Shown piece by piece: positions 1 to 8,585 of a stretch of DNA of 64,000 nucleotides. A program made the translations under genes and the position numbers. Source of the DNA: Bradyrhizobium lupini (GTDB taxonomy: Bacteria; Pseudomonadota; Alphaproteobacteria; Rhizobiales; Xanthobacteraceae); assembly GCF_040939785.1 (NCBI RefSeq), contig NZ_CP162553.1, positions 6,529,001 to 6,593,000 on the forward strand. The letters run 5' to 3'. Numbering within the stretch: position 1 is the stretch's first letter; each line of letters begins with the position of its first letter. The notes under the pieces are model-generated. The model saw nothing but the letters and a program-made list of their open reading frames with translations. It ran no database searches and had not been told where the DNA came from.

Positions 1-2
1 CG

Positions 3-971
3 GTCGAGGAGCGCAGCGTCCCGCAGGGGGCCGCGGAAGGTGAACGGCTGTCGCCCACGCAGCCATTCCCGACGCATGTGCCACAGCTGATGTCGCAAAA
101 AATCTCGGCTCAGGATGCGCTCTCGCTCGTTCCGGGCCTGCGCCGCTCAGCATGCGAGAAGCAGTTTGCGGAGGCACGCAACGAGGGCCTGTACACGCCC
201 CCTCAACCCAAGGCACGCTGGAGTTTCCGTTCACCGGCGGCGGCGTCAACTGGGGGAAGTGCGGCCTTCGACCCCGTCAACCAGGTCCTTTATGCCAACA
301 CCAGCCGGGCCGTTCATCTCATCAAGCTGATTCCGCGGGCGGAGGCGGCCGGGTTCGATCCTCCGCCCGGTCATGATTTCGGCCAGCAGACGGGTGCGCC
401 GTTTGCGATGTCGCGTGCGGTGGCAATGTCGCCGCTCGGGCTTCTTTGCAACAAGCCGCCCTGGGGCGAGATGGTCGCGGTCGATCTGAAGGCCGGCAAG
501 ATCCTCTGGCGTTCGACGGTCGGCACCACCGAGGATCTCGCCCCGCTCGGCGTGCCGCTGCCGTGGGGTGCGCCGCTCGTCAACGGGCTCGCGGTCACGG
601 CAGGCGGGCTCGTCTTCACCGGAGCGATGGACGCCTATTTGCGCGCCTTCGATGCGCGCAGCGGCAGGGAGCTGTGGCAGGGTCGGCTGCCCGTGCCCGG
701 CGTCGCCAATCCCATGACCTATCTCTGGAAGGGCGAGCAGTATGTCGCGATCGGCGCCGGCGGCCACTCCGAGGCAGGCACCTCAATCGGCGACAGCTTC
801 GTTGTGTTTCGCCTGGCACGGCCGGGCGAGGGGCCGTCGCTGTGGTCGCGTACGATCGATCGCCCCGGTGGACGATTTTTTGCGGCATCATCGGCGATCG
901 CGCTCGCGATGGTCGCGCTCGTGGTTGCAAGCCTGCGCTGGCGTCGCCGACGTCGTGTCGTGCGAACATGA
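3..971 (+). CDS. PQQ-dependent membrane dehydrogenase, glucose/quinate/shikimate type (5' end outside window)
   Basis: This is the C-terminal part of a quinoprotein dehydrogenase that oxidises sugars or polyols in the periplasm and passes electrons to quinone. The frame is open from the first bases, so the start lies upstream. Residues just before the first internal methionine read SPTQPFPT, a conserved stretch of the membrane glucose dehydrogenase family. Later segments (GEMVAVDLKAGKILW, GLVFTGAMDAYLRAFDARSG) are PQQ beta-propeller blades. The family usually ends soon after the last blade. Here about 40 residues follow, with a hydrophobic segment (ASSAIALAMVALVVASL) and an Arg-rich end, suggesting an additional C-terminal membrane anchor. 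The exact substrate cannot be told. Confidence 0.85.
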   Translation, partial: VEERSVPQGAAEGERLSPTQPFPTHVPQLMSQKISAQDALSLVPGLRRSACEKQFAEARNEGLYTPPQPKARWSFRSPAAASTGGSAAFDPVNQVLYANTSRAVHLIKLIPRAEAAGFDPPPGHDFGQQTGAPFAMSRAVAMSPLGLLCNKPPWGEMVAVDLKAGKILWRSTVGTTEDLAPLGVPLPWGAPLVNGLAVTAGGLVFTGAMDAYLRAFDARSGRELWQGRLPVPGVANPMTYLWKGEQYVAIGAGGHSEAGTSIGDSFVVFRLARPGEGPSLWSRTIDRPGGRFFAASSAIALAMVALVVASLRWRRRRRVVRT

Positions 972-1017
972 CGCAGCATCGCGCGCGCGATGCGAATGAT
1001 CGTTCACACTGTATGCA

Positions 1018-1260
1018 CTACTGTACGAAGGCGAGGCCGATGCGCCTGTCGCTACGCCAGACGGGGCGGCATTTGCGCACGAAATTGTCGCGCGCGATCG
1101 CGAGTGTGAATGATTGCGGCAATGTGACGAGGGCATCGAGGTCGATTGCGGCGCCGTCAGCCGACATGTTTCGCACCGTGCATGTGATGCCGCTGTTTTC
1201 AAAGGTGATCTTTCCACCCTTGAAAACACGGTAACGCTGCGCTGCACGCTTCTCGATCAT
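1018..1260 (-). CDS. PilZ domain protein
   Basis: An 80-residue stand-alone PilZ domain, a fold that binds cyclic di-GMP and usually regulates motility, polysaccharide or envelope functions. The N-terminus carries RAAQR, which fits the RxxxR motif, and NMSADG about 30 residues later fits (D/N)xSxxG. These are the two ligand-binding elements. I start at the ATG at 1260 (MIEKRAAQRYRV) because the frame upstream gives no family-like sequence. It lies on the opposite strand between the dehydrogenase and the HdeA-like gene, so it is probably monocistronic. Its partner cannot be inferred. Confidence 0.8.
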   Translation of the reverse strand: MIEKRAAQRYRVFKGGKITFENSGITCTVRNMSADGAAIDLDALVTLPQSFTLAIARDNFVRKCRPVWRSDRRIGLAFVQ

Positions 1261-1437
1261 CCGCGTTAATCCATAATGATCTTTGTGAAGTAGTGCATAG
1301 AAATTACGTTGAACTAAACTCAATACTGGCGCTACTTGCACAGCGCTTCAGATTTCGTTTACGACGTCGAAGCGGAGTCACCCGCGGATTTCCCCCAAGC
1401 CGTTCCTTTGTGGCGCTACGCGCCGATGGAGATATTG

Positions 1438-1732
1438 ATGAAGACCACGTTTTCGCTTCTGTTCGCCGCAGCGCTCTCGCTCTCGTCCATGCCCGCCCAC
1501 GCCACCAAGCTCGATCTCGCGACCATGAGCTGCAAGCAGTTCCTGGAGAGCGGCGACGACACCATCAAGATGGTGCTGACCTGGATGGACGGCTGGTACA
1601 AGGGCGATGAAGAGAACGCGATCATCGACACCGACGTATTCGTCGAGAACGCCAAGCAGTTCGGCAGCTATTGCGGAAAAAAATCCCAACGTCAGCATTG
1701 TCACCGCGGCTGACGAAGTGCTCGGCAAGTAA
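1438..1732 (+). CDS. HdeA-like secreted protein, frameshifted near the 3' end
   Basis: A small periplasmic protein of the HdeA type, a family of acid-stress chaperones. It starts at 1438 with GGAG six bases upstream, followed by a signal peptide (MKTTFSLLFAAALSLSSMPAHA) and the typical TMSCKQFLES...GWYKG...Cys pattern, with two cysteines likely forming the disulfide. As read, the frame stops at 1713 after CGKKSQRQHCHRG. If one A is removed from the run of seven at 1677-1683, it continues as CGKNPNVSIVTAADEVLGK to a stop at 1730-1732, which is the expected family end. The gene is therefore either mis-sequenced, slippage-decoded or newly broken. Confidence 0.75.
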
Positions 1733-1849
1733 CTTCTGCCGCGTGAGGGCACGGCGCGCGATCACAACCGCGCTTCCCGTCTCGACATGACGCCATTGAG
1801 AGCCGCGGTGCGCTTTGCGCTCACGCGGCTTTCTTCTTTCGGATGATGC

Positions 1850-2314
1850 TCACCCCGGTAGCATCGCGAACGCGCTCGACACCATCGCCACCGGCTTGTT
1901 GTCGGTGGCCGAGAGCAGCGTGACCCGGCCAAAGCTCATGGTGCGTCCGAGTCGCACCACGCGGGCGTCGGCCAGCACGTCCGACGAGGAGACGGCGCGC
2001 ATGAAATGCGTGGTCTGGTCGACCGTCGTCATCGGACGATAGCCGCGGTTGGCGGCGAGGTTCGCGATCACCATCGCGGTGTCGGCGAGCGCCATCAGCG
2101 CCTGGCCGCAGACCACACCACCGTTGCGGCACAGCCGCTCCGAGAACGGCATGCGCAGGAGCGCTGCCGGCTGCCAGTCCGGCACGTCCGGCGGCGGCAG
2201 GTGATCGATGCGCTCGACCGACAGGTTGAGATCCTGGACCCAGGGCGCAAAGACTTCGCCGAGGATGCGTCGGGCCTCACTGATGCCGAACTCGGCTTCT
2301 GGCTGCGATGGCAT
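1850..2314 (-). CDS. PaaI-family thioesterase (hotdog fold)
   Basis: A 154-residue hotdog-fold protein of the PaaI acyl-CoA thioesterase group, which hydrolyses acyl- or aryl-CoA in the cytoplasm. The central RNGGVVCGQALMALADTAM stretch corresponds to the HGG-and-helix signature of the family, with NGG in place of HGG. The TVDQTTHFMRAV strand follows. The ATG at 2314 is chosen because AGGAGGG precedes it by ten bases. The longer open frame upstream is Arg/Pro-rich and non-homologous. It diverges from the small lipoprotein gene. The natural substrate is unknown. Confidence 0.75.
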   Translation of the reverse strand: MPSQPEAEFGISEARRILGEVFAPWVQDLNLSVERIDHLPPPDVPDWQPAALLRMPFSERLCRNGGVVCGQALMALADTAMVIANLAANRGYRPMTTVDQTTHFMRAVSSSDVLADARVVRLGRTMSFGRVTLLSATDNKPVAMVSSAFAMLPG

Positions 2315-2459
2315 TGCTGTCGTTCCCTCCTGTATTGCCGGATGTTCGGCATTTCGAGCGGACCGGCGCGGCAAAGTCGCCGGTCTGCCGCGGGTCCCGT
2401 CGGCTTGAAAATGCCTGACTTCGCCCGGTATGATGCCATGGAGTGGGTATGGGTGGGTG

Positions 2460-2591
2460 ATGTTGCGTAGGTATGTCCTCGTGTTTTGTCTGGCCGGGCT
2501 CGGCCTGTTGCTGAACGGGTGCACCAAGTGCGGCCCGATCTGGGACGACTGGCTCCACGCGCCGAAATCGTGCAGATCGGACCGGCTCTAG
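2460..2591 (+). CDS. Small lipoprotein, 43 residues
   Basis: The sequence encodes a short protein starting MLRRYVLVFCLAGLG and containing LLLNGC, a lipobox-like motif in which Cys21 would be lipidated after signal peptidase II cleavage. The mature part is only about 23 residues and includes two further cysteines (CTKCG and KSCRS) and a WDDW segment. The arginines before the hydrophobic core and the immediate lipobox make this a convincing gene despite its size. Function is unknown. It sits just ahead of another secreted small protein on the same strand. Confidence 0.6.
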   Translation: MLRRYVLVFCLAGLGLLLNGCTKCGPIWDDWLHAPKSCRSDRL

Positions 2592-2671
2592 CGGGCCGAG
2601 CGGCCCCTGCGGTTGTGGCAGGGGTGACAAGGCGCGGGCGACCCGCGCCGCCATGGATGATCAAGGAGTCA

Positions 2672-2986
2672 ATGATGAAGCTTTTCCGTATGGCCGCGGT
2701 GCTGGCTGTTCTGGCGGGACCGACCGTGCTGGCGGGACCGGCTTATGCGCAAATGCCCAATCTCAATTTGCTGCAGGAGGGGCCTGGCAAGACCCCCGAG
2801 GAGAAGGCCGCGGAGGCCGAGCGTGACAGGGCCTACAAGGAAACGCTGAAGAAGATTCCAGACTCCAAGGCGTCCAACGATCCCTGGGGTGGCATGCGCT
2901 CCGACCCGCCGAAGCCGTCGGCGGCGCCAAAGGCGTCGGCCGCAACCGGTGCGCCGAAGAAGAAGTCCGGCACGACTGCCAATTGA
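2672..2986 (+). CDS. Secreted hypothetical protein with Lys/Ala/Pro-rich tail
   Basis: A protein of about 104 residues with a clear signal peptide (MKLFRMAAVLAVLAGPTVLAG ending in AYA|Q). The mature chain is polar: NLNLLQEGPGKTPEEKAAEAERDRAYKETLKK, then SNDPWGGMR and a low-complexity KPSAAPKASAATGAPKKK tail. AAGGAG lies upstream. Two consecutive ATG codons (2672 and 2675) are possible, and the second is better spaced from the ribosome binding site. It looks like one of the small conserved periplasmic proteins of bradyrhizobia. No enzymatic motif is visible. Confidence 0.75.
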   Translation: MMKLFRMAAVLAVLAGPTVLAGPAYAQMPNLNLLQEGPGKTPEEKAAEAERDRAYKETLKKIPDSKASNDPWGGMRSDPPKPSAAPKASAATGAPKKKSGTTAN

Positions 2987-3089
2987 CCTTCCGCCCGATC
3001 GGCGGCGGTTGATGCCTCCGGCCGGGACCCTCTTGATCGGCCTGCTTCCTACATTGCGCGGGAGTGTATCGCGTCGAGGAGAGCAGAAC

Positions 3090-3344
3090 ATGGCCGATCG
3101 TCCGCGGGATCTCGCCGAGCGGATGGCGCGCCGGCGCAAGATGGGCGGCAAGCCCGGCCCGACGGCCGGCGACGGCTATCTGCGCGAGACCTTCACGCTG
3201 CCGCGCGCGGCGGCACGGGAGAGGGCACAGGCTTTCTTCGCCCGCTACCCCAAGGCCGGCTATATGAGCGCGGTCGAGACCTGGCGCGAGCTGCCCGGCG
3301 GCGACATCGAATTCACGACGCGGCGGCTGCCCAGCGCGGATTAA
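3090..3344 (+). CDS. Conserved hypothetical protein, 84 residues
   Basis: A short soluble protein rich in Arg and Lys at the N-terminus (MADRPRDLAERMARRRKMGGKPG), followed by a more structured part with YLRETFTLPRAAARERAQAFFARYP and a final beta-like strand GDIEFTTRRLP. GAGGAG precedes the ATG at 3090 by about eight bases. No signal peptide or membrane segment is present. I do not recognise a characterised family. Its proximity to the upstream secreted protein (about 100 bases) does not prove an operon. Confidence 0.65.
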   Translation: MADRPRDLAERMARRRKMGGKPGPTAGDGYLRETFTLPRAAARERAQAFFARYPKAGYMSAVETWRELPGGDIEFTTRRLPSAD

Positions 3345-3353
3345 GGCCGGCTC

Positions 3354-3588
3354 CTATTCGAAGGTTTCGGATGTGATGCGGATCCGGAATACGGGCTCCT
3401 TGGCCTCGTCCAGCAGCTCCATGTTCCATTCGGAATTTTCCTGGAGCTTGCGGGCGATGCCGGCGGCCATGTCGGCGCAGACGCTGGTCATCTCCTTCCA
3501 AGCCAGATCGCGATCGGCAAATTCCGACGCCTGGTCGGCACAGCCGGAATAGCGGCCGTTCCGGATTCTGAAAGAAGTAGAGCGGCAT
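3354..3588 (-). CDS. DUF6894-family protein, frameshifted near the start
   Basis: The family is a small cytoplasmic domain of unknown role common in rhizobia, beginning MPxYFF and containing a FADRDxAW motif. Here the ATG at 3588 gives MPLYFF, then the frame is lost. In the frame one base away the protein continues FRIRNGRYSGCADQASEFADRDLAWKEMTSVC... to EPVFRIRITSETFE at 3354. A single extra T (AAA at 3571-3573 on the plus strand) explains the break. The gene is close to full family length (about 77 residues) once repaired. Sequencing error and true mutation cannot be distinguished here. Confidence 0.65.
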
Positions 3589-3793
3589 GGTTCGCACCGA
3601 TCGCGCCTGATGGCTCCGTCCCCTCGGCCATAATCGCGGGCAGTCCAATCCCAAACCATCGGCAGATCAATTCCGGGCGGCTACGGAATAGCCCCATGGG
3701 CGCGGCTTGCGCCCTGCAAGCCATGCTGCGCTCAAGTCATGGCGGCTGCGGCGCGCAGGGGCGCCATGCCGCCGACGATCTCGGTCCGGCCGT

Positions 3794-4015
3794 TCAGGCG
3801 GTTTTGCGCCCGATCGCCTTCAGCTCCCGATCGATGCGCAGCTGCACCCGTCGGATCGCCAAGAGATCGATCTTGGTCTCGGTCTTGCCGGTCTTGATCT
3901 GCTCGCCGATGCTGAGAACATGCTGGGCGGCATAATATTCCAAGGGAAAGCCAAACCTGTCGTTAAGCCCCGGATCGCTCAGGGCTATCGCGCAAACGCA
4001 CGTGCTCCGGAACAT
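3794..4015 (-). CDS. Hypothetical protein, 73 residues
   Basis: The C-terminal 55 residues (LNDRFGFPLEYYAAQHVLSIGEQIKTGK, then ETKIDLLAIRRVQLRIDRELKAIGRK) have normal protein composition and predicted helices, unlike the Arg-rich readings of the other strand, so I consider it likely coding. The start is uncertain. I use the ATG at 4015, but no good ribosome binding site is visible and the first 15 residues are unconvincing. No family is recognised. Confidence 0.35.
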   Translation of the reverse strand: MFRSTCVCAIALSDPGLNDRFGFPLEYYAAQHVLSIGEQIKTGKTETKIDLLAIRRVQLRIDRELKAIGRKTA

Positions 4016-4181
4016 ACGAAATCGAAATTCGAAAGACGTCGGCCGCGCGCGTCGGCGCGAGACCTCATGCCCGTGGTTCTCCGGCCAAGAACAGAGTTCC
4101 GAGAATGGGTAAGGGCGCCTTCCGGAACGCGGCGGCATGTGCCTTGCTTGGCCCGATGCGGCTAAGCAACATGGACGCGTC

Positions 4182-4439
4182 ATGCCGGGCATTCCCCGCC
4201 GCTATTCTCATTTCGTGTTCGGAATCATCCAGTCCGGACTGACCTCGCTGATCGCCGCGGGCATCGCCAGCTTTCCCGCAGGGAACGCGCTGGACTTCCT
4301 GGCGCACTGGATGGTGTCGTGGCTGATCGCATGGGCGGCGATGCTGCCGATCGTGCTGCTCGCAGCGCCGGCGATCCGCGCCTTCTCGCTGCGGCTGACG
4401 CAGGAGGAGGGCGGTTCGCAAACCGGCCGGCCGGCATGA
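4182..4439 (+). CDS. DUF2798 small membrane protein
   Basis: An 85-residue inner-membrane protein with two predicted transmembrane helices: residues of about 10-30 (FVFGIIQSGLTSLIAAGIAS) and about 42-65 (WMVSWLIAWAAMLPIVLLA). The PRRYSHFVFGIIQSGLTS start and the WLxxW segment match the DUF2798 family, whose function is unknown. The ATG at 4182 is used because upstream residues are not family-like. The ribosome binding site is weak. A strong hairpin just downstream belongs to the other strand. Confidence 0.7.
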   Translation: MPGIPRRYSHFVFGIIQSGLTSLIAAGIASFPAGNALDFLAHWMVSWLIAWAAMLPIVLLAAPAIRAFSLRLTQEEGGSQTGRPA

Positions 4440-4450
4440 AAATCGGAATG

Positions 4451-4481
4451 AAAAAACCCCGCTTGGGAGAACCAAGCGGGG
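4451..4481 (-). terminator. Intrinsic terminator acting on the minus strand
   Basis: A perfect 10-bp stem (4457-4466 CCCCGCTTGG with 4472-4481) and a 5-base loop are followed on the minus strand by six consecutive T residues (4456-4451). This is a textbook Rho-independent terminator for leftward transcription. No convincing minus-strand protein gene ends just before it. The nearest is the small gene that stops at 5077. Confidence 0.75.
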
Positions 4482-5076
4482 AGAAGGTTATTGGAGGCTG
4501 AGGTGCTGGGCTGCAACACCATAGCCGGGCGACCCTAGCCGGTTCAGCTTACGACAGCCTGACAAGGCCCAATGATGGCAGCAAAAGCCGGAGCGCGGGG
4601 GCCGCAGACTGGCCCCGCACCGGTCCCAATTTCGACATCCGTTCGCACAACTCAGGACACAACCGCAGGCGAGATTTCGCGGCGACGGTGCTGCCATAGG
4701 GGAAAACGTGGCGTGCCGGCAACGGGGTGGCATCATGGACAACGTAGAGCGGTCATTCGCCGCCGCGACGGCGGCTGGCTTCGTCGTGCTGGTAATCGGC
4801 ATCGGCTTGCTGGTTCTGCTGTAGGCGCTGTTGGGTGCGGAAGATGGCTCCGAGGGTGGAAAGGCCCGTGCGCGCCTTTCAAAAACGCGAAAACAACCCC
4901 ATGCACAGTAGCGTGCCTACAAATTCCCCCGCCCAATCAATGGCTTACTGGTAGTATTTAGATACCATATCGGCTCGGATTTGCCTTTCACGGCCATCCG
5001 AATCCCGATTCCCGTGCCGATTCCTGAGATCAACGGGCGGCCGCTCCGGCACCGTCGCCAGCGCGGGCCCAGCGGC
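4482..5076. other. Intergenic stretch, mostly unassigned
   Basis: Between the terminator hairpin and the small minus-strand gene I see only one plausible peptide gene (4735-4824, listed separately). The part at 4482-4570, directly upstream of the orphan minus-strand terminator, could be a small RNA. An interrupted inverted repeat GAAAGGC...GCCTTTC lies at 4859-4880. The stretch 4890-4985 is more AT-rich than its surroundings and may contain promoters. Nothing else could be assigned. Confidence 0.4.
4735..4824 (+). CDS. Putative 29-residue single-pass membrane peptide
   Basis: The frame encodes MDNVERSFAAATAAGF followed by an uninterrupted hydrophobic stretch (VVLVIGIGLLVLL) to the stop. GGGGTGG lies about five bases before the ATG. 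The polar N-terminus followed by one transmembrane helix resembles small regulatory membrane proteins, but chance cannot be excluded at this length. Confidence 0.35.
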   Translation: MDNVERSFAAATAAGFVVLVIGIGLLVLL

Positions 5077-5244
5077 CTAATGAACCTTGATCGCGTCCAG
5101 CGGCAAACGGAGTTCGGCGGCACGCTCTTCGCGGTCTTTCTTGCGGAACTCGTTTTCCTTGCGCTCGAACTTGCTCAGCTCCTCCCGCGCCGCCTCCAGC
5201 AGCGGAGTGCGCCGGATCGTATCGTGATGCGTGTTGTCCGTCAT
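5077..5244 (-). CDS. Small conserved hypothetical protein, 55 residues
   Basis: A highly charged protein ([20 protein letters not shown], then [28 protein letters not shown]) predicted to be a single long amphipathic helix. The ATG at 5244 gives a natural start, and frame extension upstream looks non-homologous. It is transcribed divergently from recA and shares the upstream region with it, so the LexA box 140 bases away might influence both. Function unknown. Confidence 0.55.
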   Translation of the reverse strand: MTDNTHHDTIRRTPLLEAAREELSKFERKENEFRKKDREERAAELRLPLDAIKVH

Positions 5245-5386
5245 GACTGAAGTCCCCAGAGTTGCGGTCTCGTCCAAGAGGAGAAGGCCGCAGACCGCGA
5301 AAGGTTCGGTGCCGGACGATTGCGGAATTCTGACGGCGCACAGCGCATCCGTCTTTGATGCGCTTCAGGCAGCCAAAATCGTAAAA

Positions 5387-5408
5387 GAACATATTGCGAA
5401 CCTAGAAC
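5387..5408 (+). promoter_or_regulatory. LexA (SOS) box upstream of recA
   Basis: GAAC at 5387-5390, seven bases, and GAAC at 5398-5401 match exactly the alphaproteobacterial SOS operator GAAC-N7-GAAC. A third GAAC occurs at 5405-5408. It lies about 95 bases before the recA start, as expected for LexA repression overlapping the promoter. Confidence 0.85.
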
Positions 5409-5494
5409 AAATAGGGTACATTGCTTTTATCGCCGCGCCGCCTCGCCAATCGTTTGTCCCTCACGCGAATCCTCGTCATAAGGAGCACGACCCG

Positions 5495-6583
<1,089 letters not shown>

Positions 6584-6614
6584 GCTTCAGCAGTAAAGTT
6601 TTTCGCGAGGAGCG

Positions 6615-6657
6615 GGCGCTGAGGACGTTGAGTTGCCGACGTCTTCGGCGCCTGTTT
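6615..6657 (+). terminator. recA terminator
   Basis: A 15-bp stem pairs 6615-6629 with 6638-6652, allowing a few G-U pairs, with an 8-base loop. It is followed by TGTTTCGTTT. It starts 32 bases after the recA stop and precedes the DUF1835-like genes, so it probably ends the recA transcript. Confidence 0.6.
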
Positions 6658-6688
6658 CGTTTGGGATTGGTCATGCTCGGGGGGCGCG

Positions 6689-7564
6689 ATGAAGCGGTTG
6701 ATCTTGACCAGTTCGTCCGGAAGCGGGCTCGCCCGATCGGGCTTGGCGGAGCTTGTCATCTCATCCTCGTTTCACTTTGAGTGGGGACCGCTGCCCTCGC
6801 CCGAGAAGCTCGCAGCCTTTTTCGCCGCGCGTTCGGCGAATCTCGGGCCGGGTGATCATTGGTCCGACTGGGGCATCCGGTGGCCCAAGGACATCAAGGC
6901 CCGCAAAGACTTGTCCCTTGCGAACTTCTGCGAGCAATATGACGTGGTTGAACTTTGGTTCGACCCAGCTCCCCGGGATCAATTGCAGCTCGTCTGGCTG
7001 CTGGACCACCTCAGCTCCTGCTCCTCGCTGGTGCGAAAGCTTAAACTTCGACTTGTGGCATCCGAGCTGACCACAGAACGCGGTGAGGATCTCGCTGCGT
7101 CCGAGCCGCACATTCATGTCGTGCGTATCACGGCTCGAGAGTTCGAGACTGCCCGGTTGGCGTGGTCGGCCTACCGCGCGATGACCCCTGAGGCGTGCGT
7201 CGATCTCCTTCACCAGGATCTCAGTGCATTGCTGATGCTGCGGTTGTTTCACCTGCGCTCGCAACGGCGCACATATGTGTTCGGAGAATTTGAGTTGGGT
7301 TCGTTGCTCGAGGGGCTCGCGCTCGGCCCCAAGCCCGTAGTGGCCGGGTTGGGCGACGAACTGCGCACGATCGATCGCGAAAATTTAAGAGCTCGGCACG
7401 AGGTCTATCTCCGCAGCCGGTTGTCGTTGACCGAGTTCGGCAGGGCCGTCCTGGCCCATCAGGAAGATTTCAGTCGCCACAATCCGATCGACCGCTGGTG
7501 GGGCGGCACGCACCTGACCAATGATCGGCTGTGGCGTTACGGTAATGTTTTGACGAAGCCTTGA
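6689..7564 (+). CDS. DUF1835-like protein, short paralogue
   Basis: A 291-residue protein whose N-terminal part resembles the DUF1835 family: a first beta-strand (MKRLILTSS), a WGPLPSPEKLAAFFAAR segment, and EQYDVVELWFDPAPRDQLQLVWLLDHLS. Next comes ITAREFETARLAWSAYRAMTPEA. The C-terminal end LSLTEFGRAVLAHQEDFSRHN, then IDRWWGGTHLTNDRLWR, is shared with the next gene. Compared with that paralogue, a block of about 40 residues is absent after the LSALLMLRLF segment. Function is unknown. It forms a nine-base-spaced pair with the next gene and is very probably cotranscribed with it. Confidence 0.65.
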   Translation: MKRLILTSSSGSGLARSGLAELVISSSFHFEWGPLPSPEKLAAFFAARSANLGPGDHWSDWGIRWPKDIKARKDLSLANFCEQYDVVELWFDPAPRDQLQLVWLLDHLSSCSSLVRKLKLRLVASELTTERGEDLAASEPHIHVVRITAREFETARLAWSAYRAMTPEACVDLLHQDLSALLMLRLFHLRSQRRTYVFGEFELGSLLEGLALGPKPVVAGLGDELRTIDRENLRARHEVYLRSRLSLTEFGRAVLAHQEDFSRHNPIDRWWGGTHLTNDRLWRYGNVLTKP

Positions 7565-7573
7565 GGCCACGGC

Positions 7574-8566
7574 ATGACGCGGCTCATTGTCACGACCGAC
7601 TCGTCCATCGCCGGCGCTATTCAACAGGCGGGCCTTGCCGACCTCGTGATTGCCATCGAGCGCCGGCTGGTCTGGGGACCGTTGCCAGCCGATGCAGAGC
7701 TGGACGCATTCTTTGCGCCGCGTACGACACAGCCCCGCGGGCTTCACTGGCTCGACGATACGCCGTCCTGGCGTCTCGAGGAATCAGGCGTGAAGGATCG
7801 AGGACTGATTGAACTGCTCGCGGAATATGACACGGTCGAGTTTTGGCGAGGGCCGGAGCCAAATGCGCAATTGATCCTGCTCTGGCTGCTCGATCATTGG
7901 GGCCGCCAACACGATGCAAATCCCGACTTTGTCGTGCGCTCCCTGTCCTTGGGTGTCAGGGATGTCGACCCACCGCGAAGCGAACTCTACCCGCCGGCTG
8001 TTGCGATCACACCTCGTCAACTCAAATCGGCCAAGCGTGCATGGCGGGCCTATCGCGCGCCGACCCCGCAAAGTTGGAGGGATCTCTTCAAGACCAATTT
8101 GAGCTGTTTGCCACAACTCGCCCCTCACGTGAGGGCTCTGCTCAACGAACTTCCGCGTCCCGCCTCAGGCCTTGGAGCCACGGAAGCGCGGATACTCCAG
8201 CTCATCGCGCGAGGCGGCATGCAGCCTTTCGATGTCTTTCCGGGCCATCAGAAGTGCAACGGGCTGGATGTGTATGGTTATTGGGAAGTTGGAGCGCTGC
8301 TTGACGGCCTTGCGCGGTGCGAGAGGCCGGCCGTGTCGGGACTGGATCAAGGTCCGTTTTCGCTAGAGATGCACGACGATTCAAGTCAGTTCGATCGGTA
8401 CGAGCGGTCGCAATTGACGCTGACCGAGTTCGGAAAGGCGGTGTTGGGAGGCGACCAGGATTTTCGCCGGCACAACCGGATTGATCGCTGGTGGGGCGGC
8501 ACTCACCTGACCAACGAGCGACTCTGGCGGTGGGACCCCGAGACCCGCTCGTTGGTTGCGCCCTAA
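7574..8566 (+). CDS. DUF1835-like protein, long paralogue
   Basis: A 330-residue tandem homologue of the preceding gene. It begins MTRLIVTTDSSIAGAI, has the DTVEFWRGPEPNAQLILLWLLDHWG motif, and retains the middle segment SGLGATEARILQLIARGGMQPFDVFPGH, which resembles the winged-helix-like portion seen in full-length family members. The C-terminus (LTLTEFGKAVLGGDQDFRRHN, IDRWWGGTHLTNERLWRW) closely matches the partner. Chemistry is unknown. Conserved Trp and Gly at the end suggest a structured, not catalytic, motif. A repeat-bearing intergenic follows. Confidence 0.65.
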   Translation: MTRLIVTTDSSIAGAIQQAGLADLVIAIERRLVWGPLPADAELDAFFAPRTTQPRGLHWLDDTPSWRLEESGVKDRGLIELLAEYDTVEFWRGPEPNAQLILLWLLDHWGRQHDANPDFVVRSLSLGVRDVDPPRSELYPPAVAITPRQLKSAKRAWRAYRAPTPQSWRDLFKTNLSCLPQLAPHVRALLNELPRPASGLGATEARILQLIARGGMQPFDVFPGHQKCNGLDVYGYWEVGALLDGLARCERPAVSGLDQGPFSLEMHDDSSQFDRYERSQLTLTEFGKAVLGGDQDFRRHNRIDRWWGGTHLTNERLWRWDPETRSLVAP

Positions 8567-8585
8567 ATGCGTGTTCCGTGCCGGA

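Noticed and set aside
7060..7080. Possible LexA box before the DUF1835-like genes
   Set aside because: No GAAC-N7-GAAC pair was found near these starts, so SOS control is not supported despite the proximity to recA.
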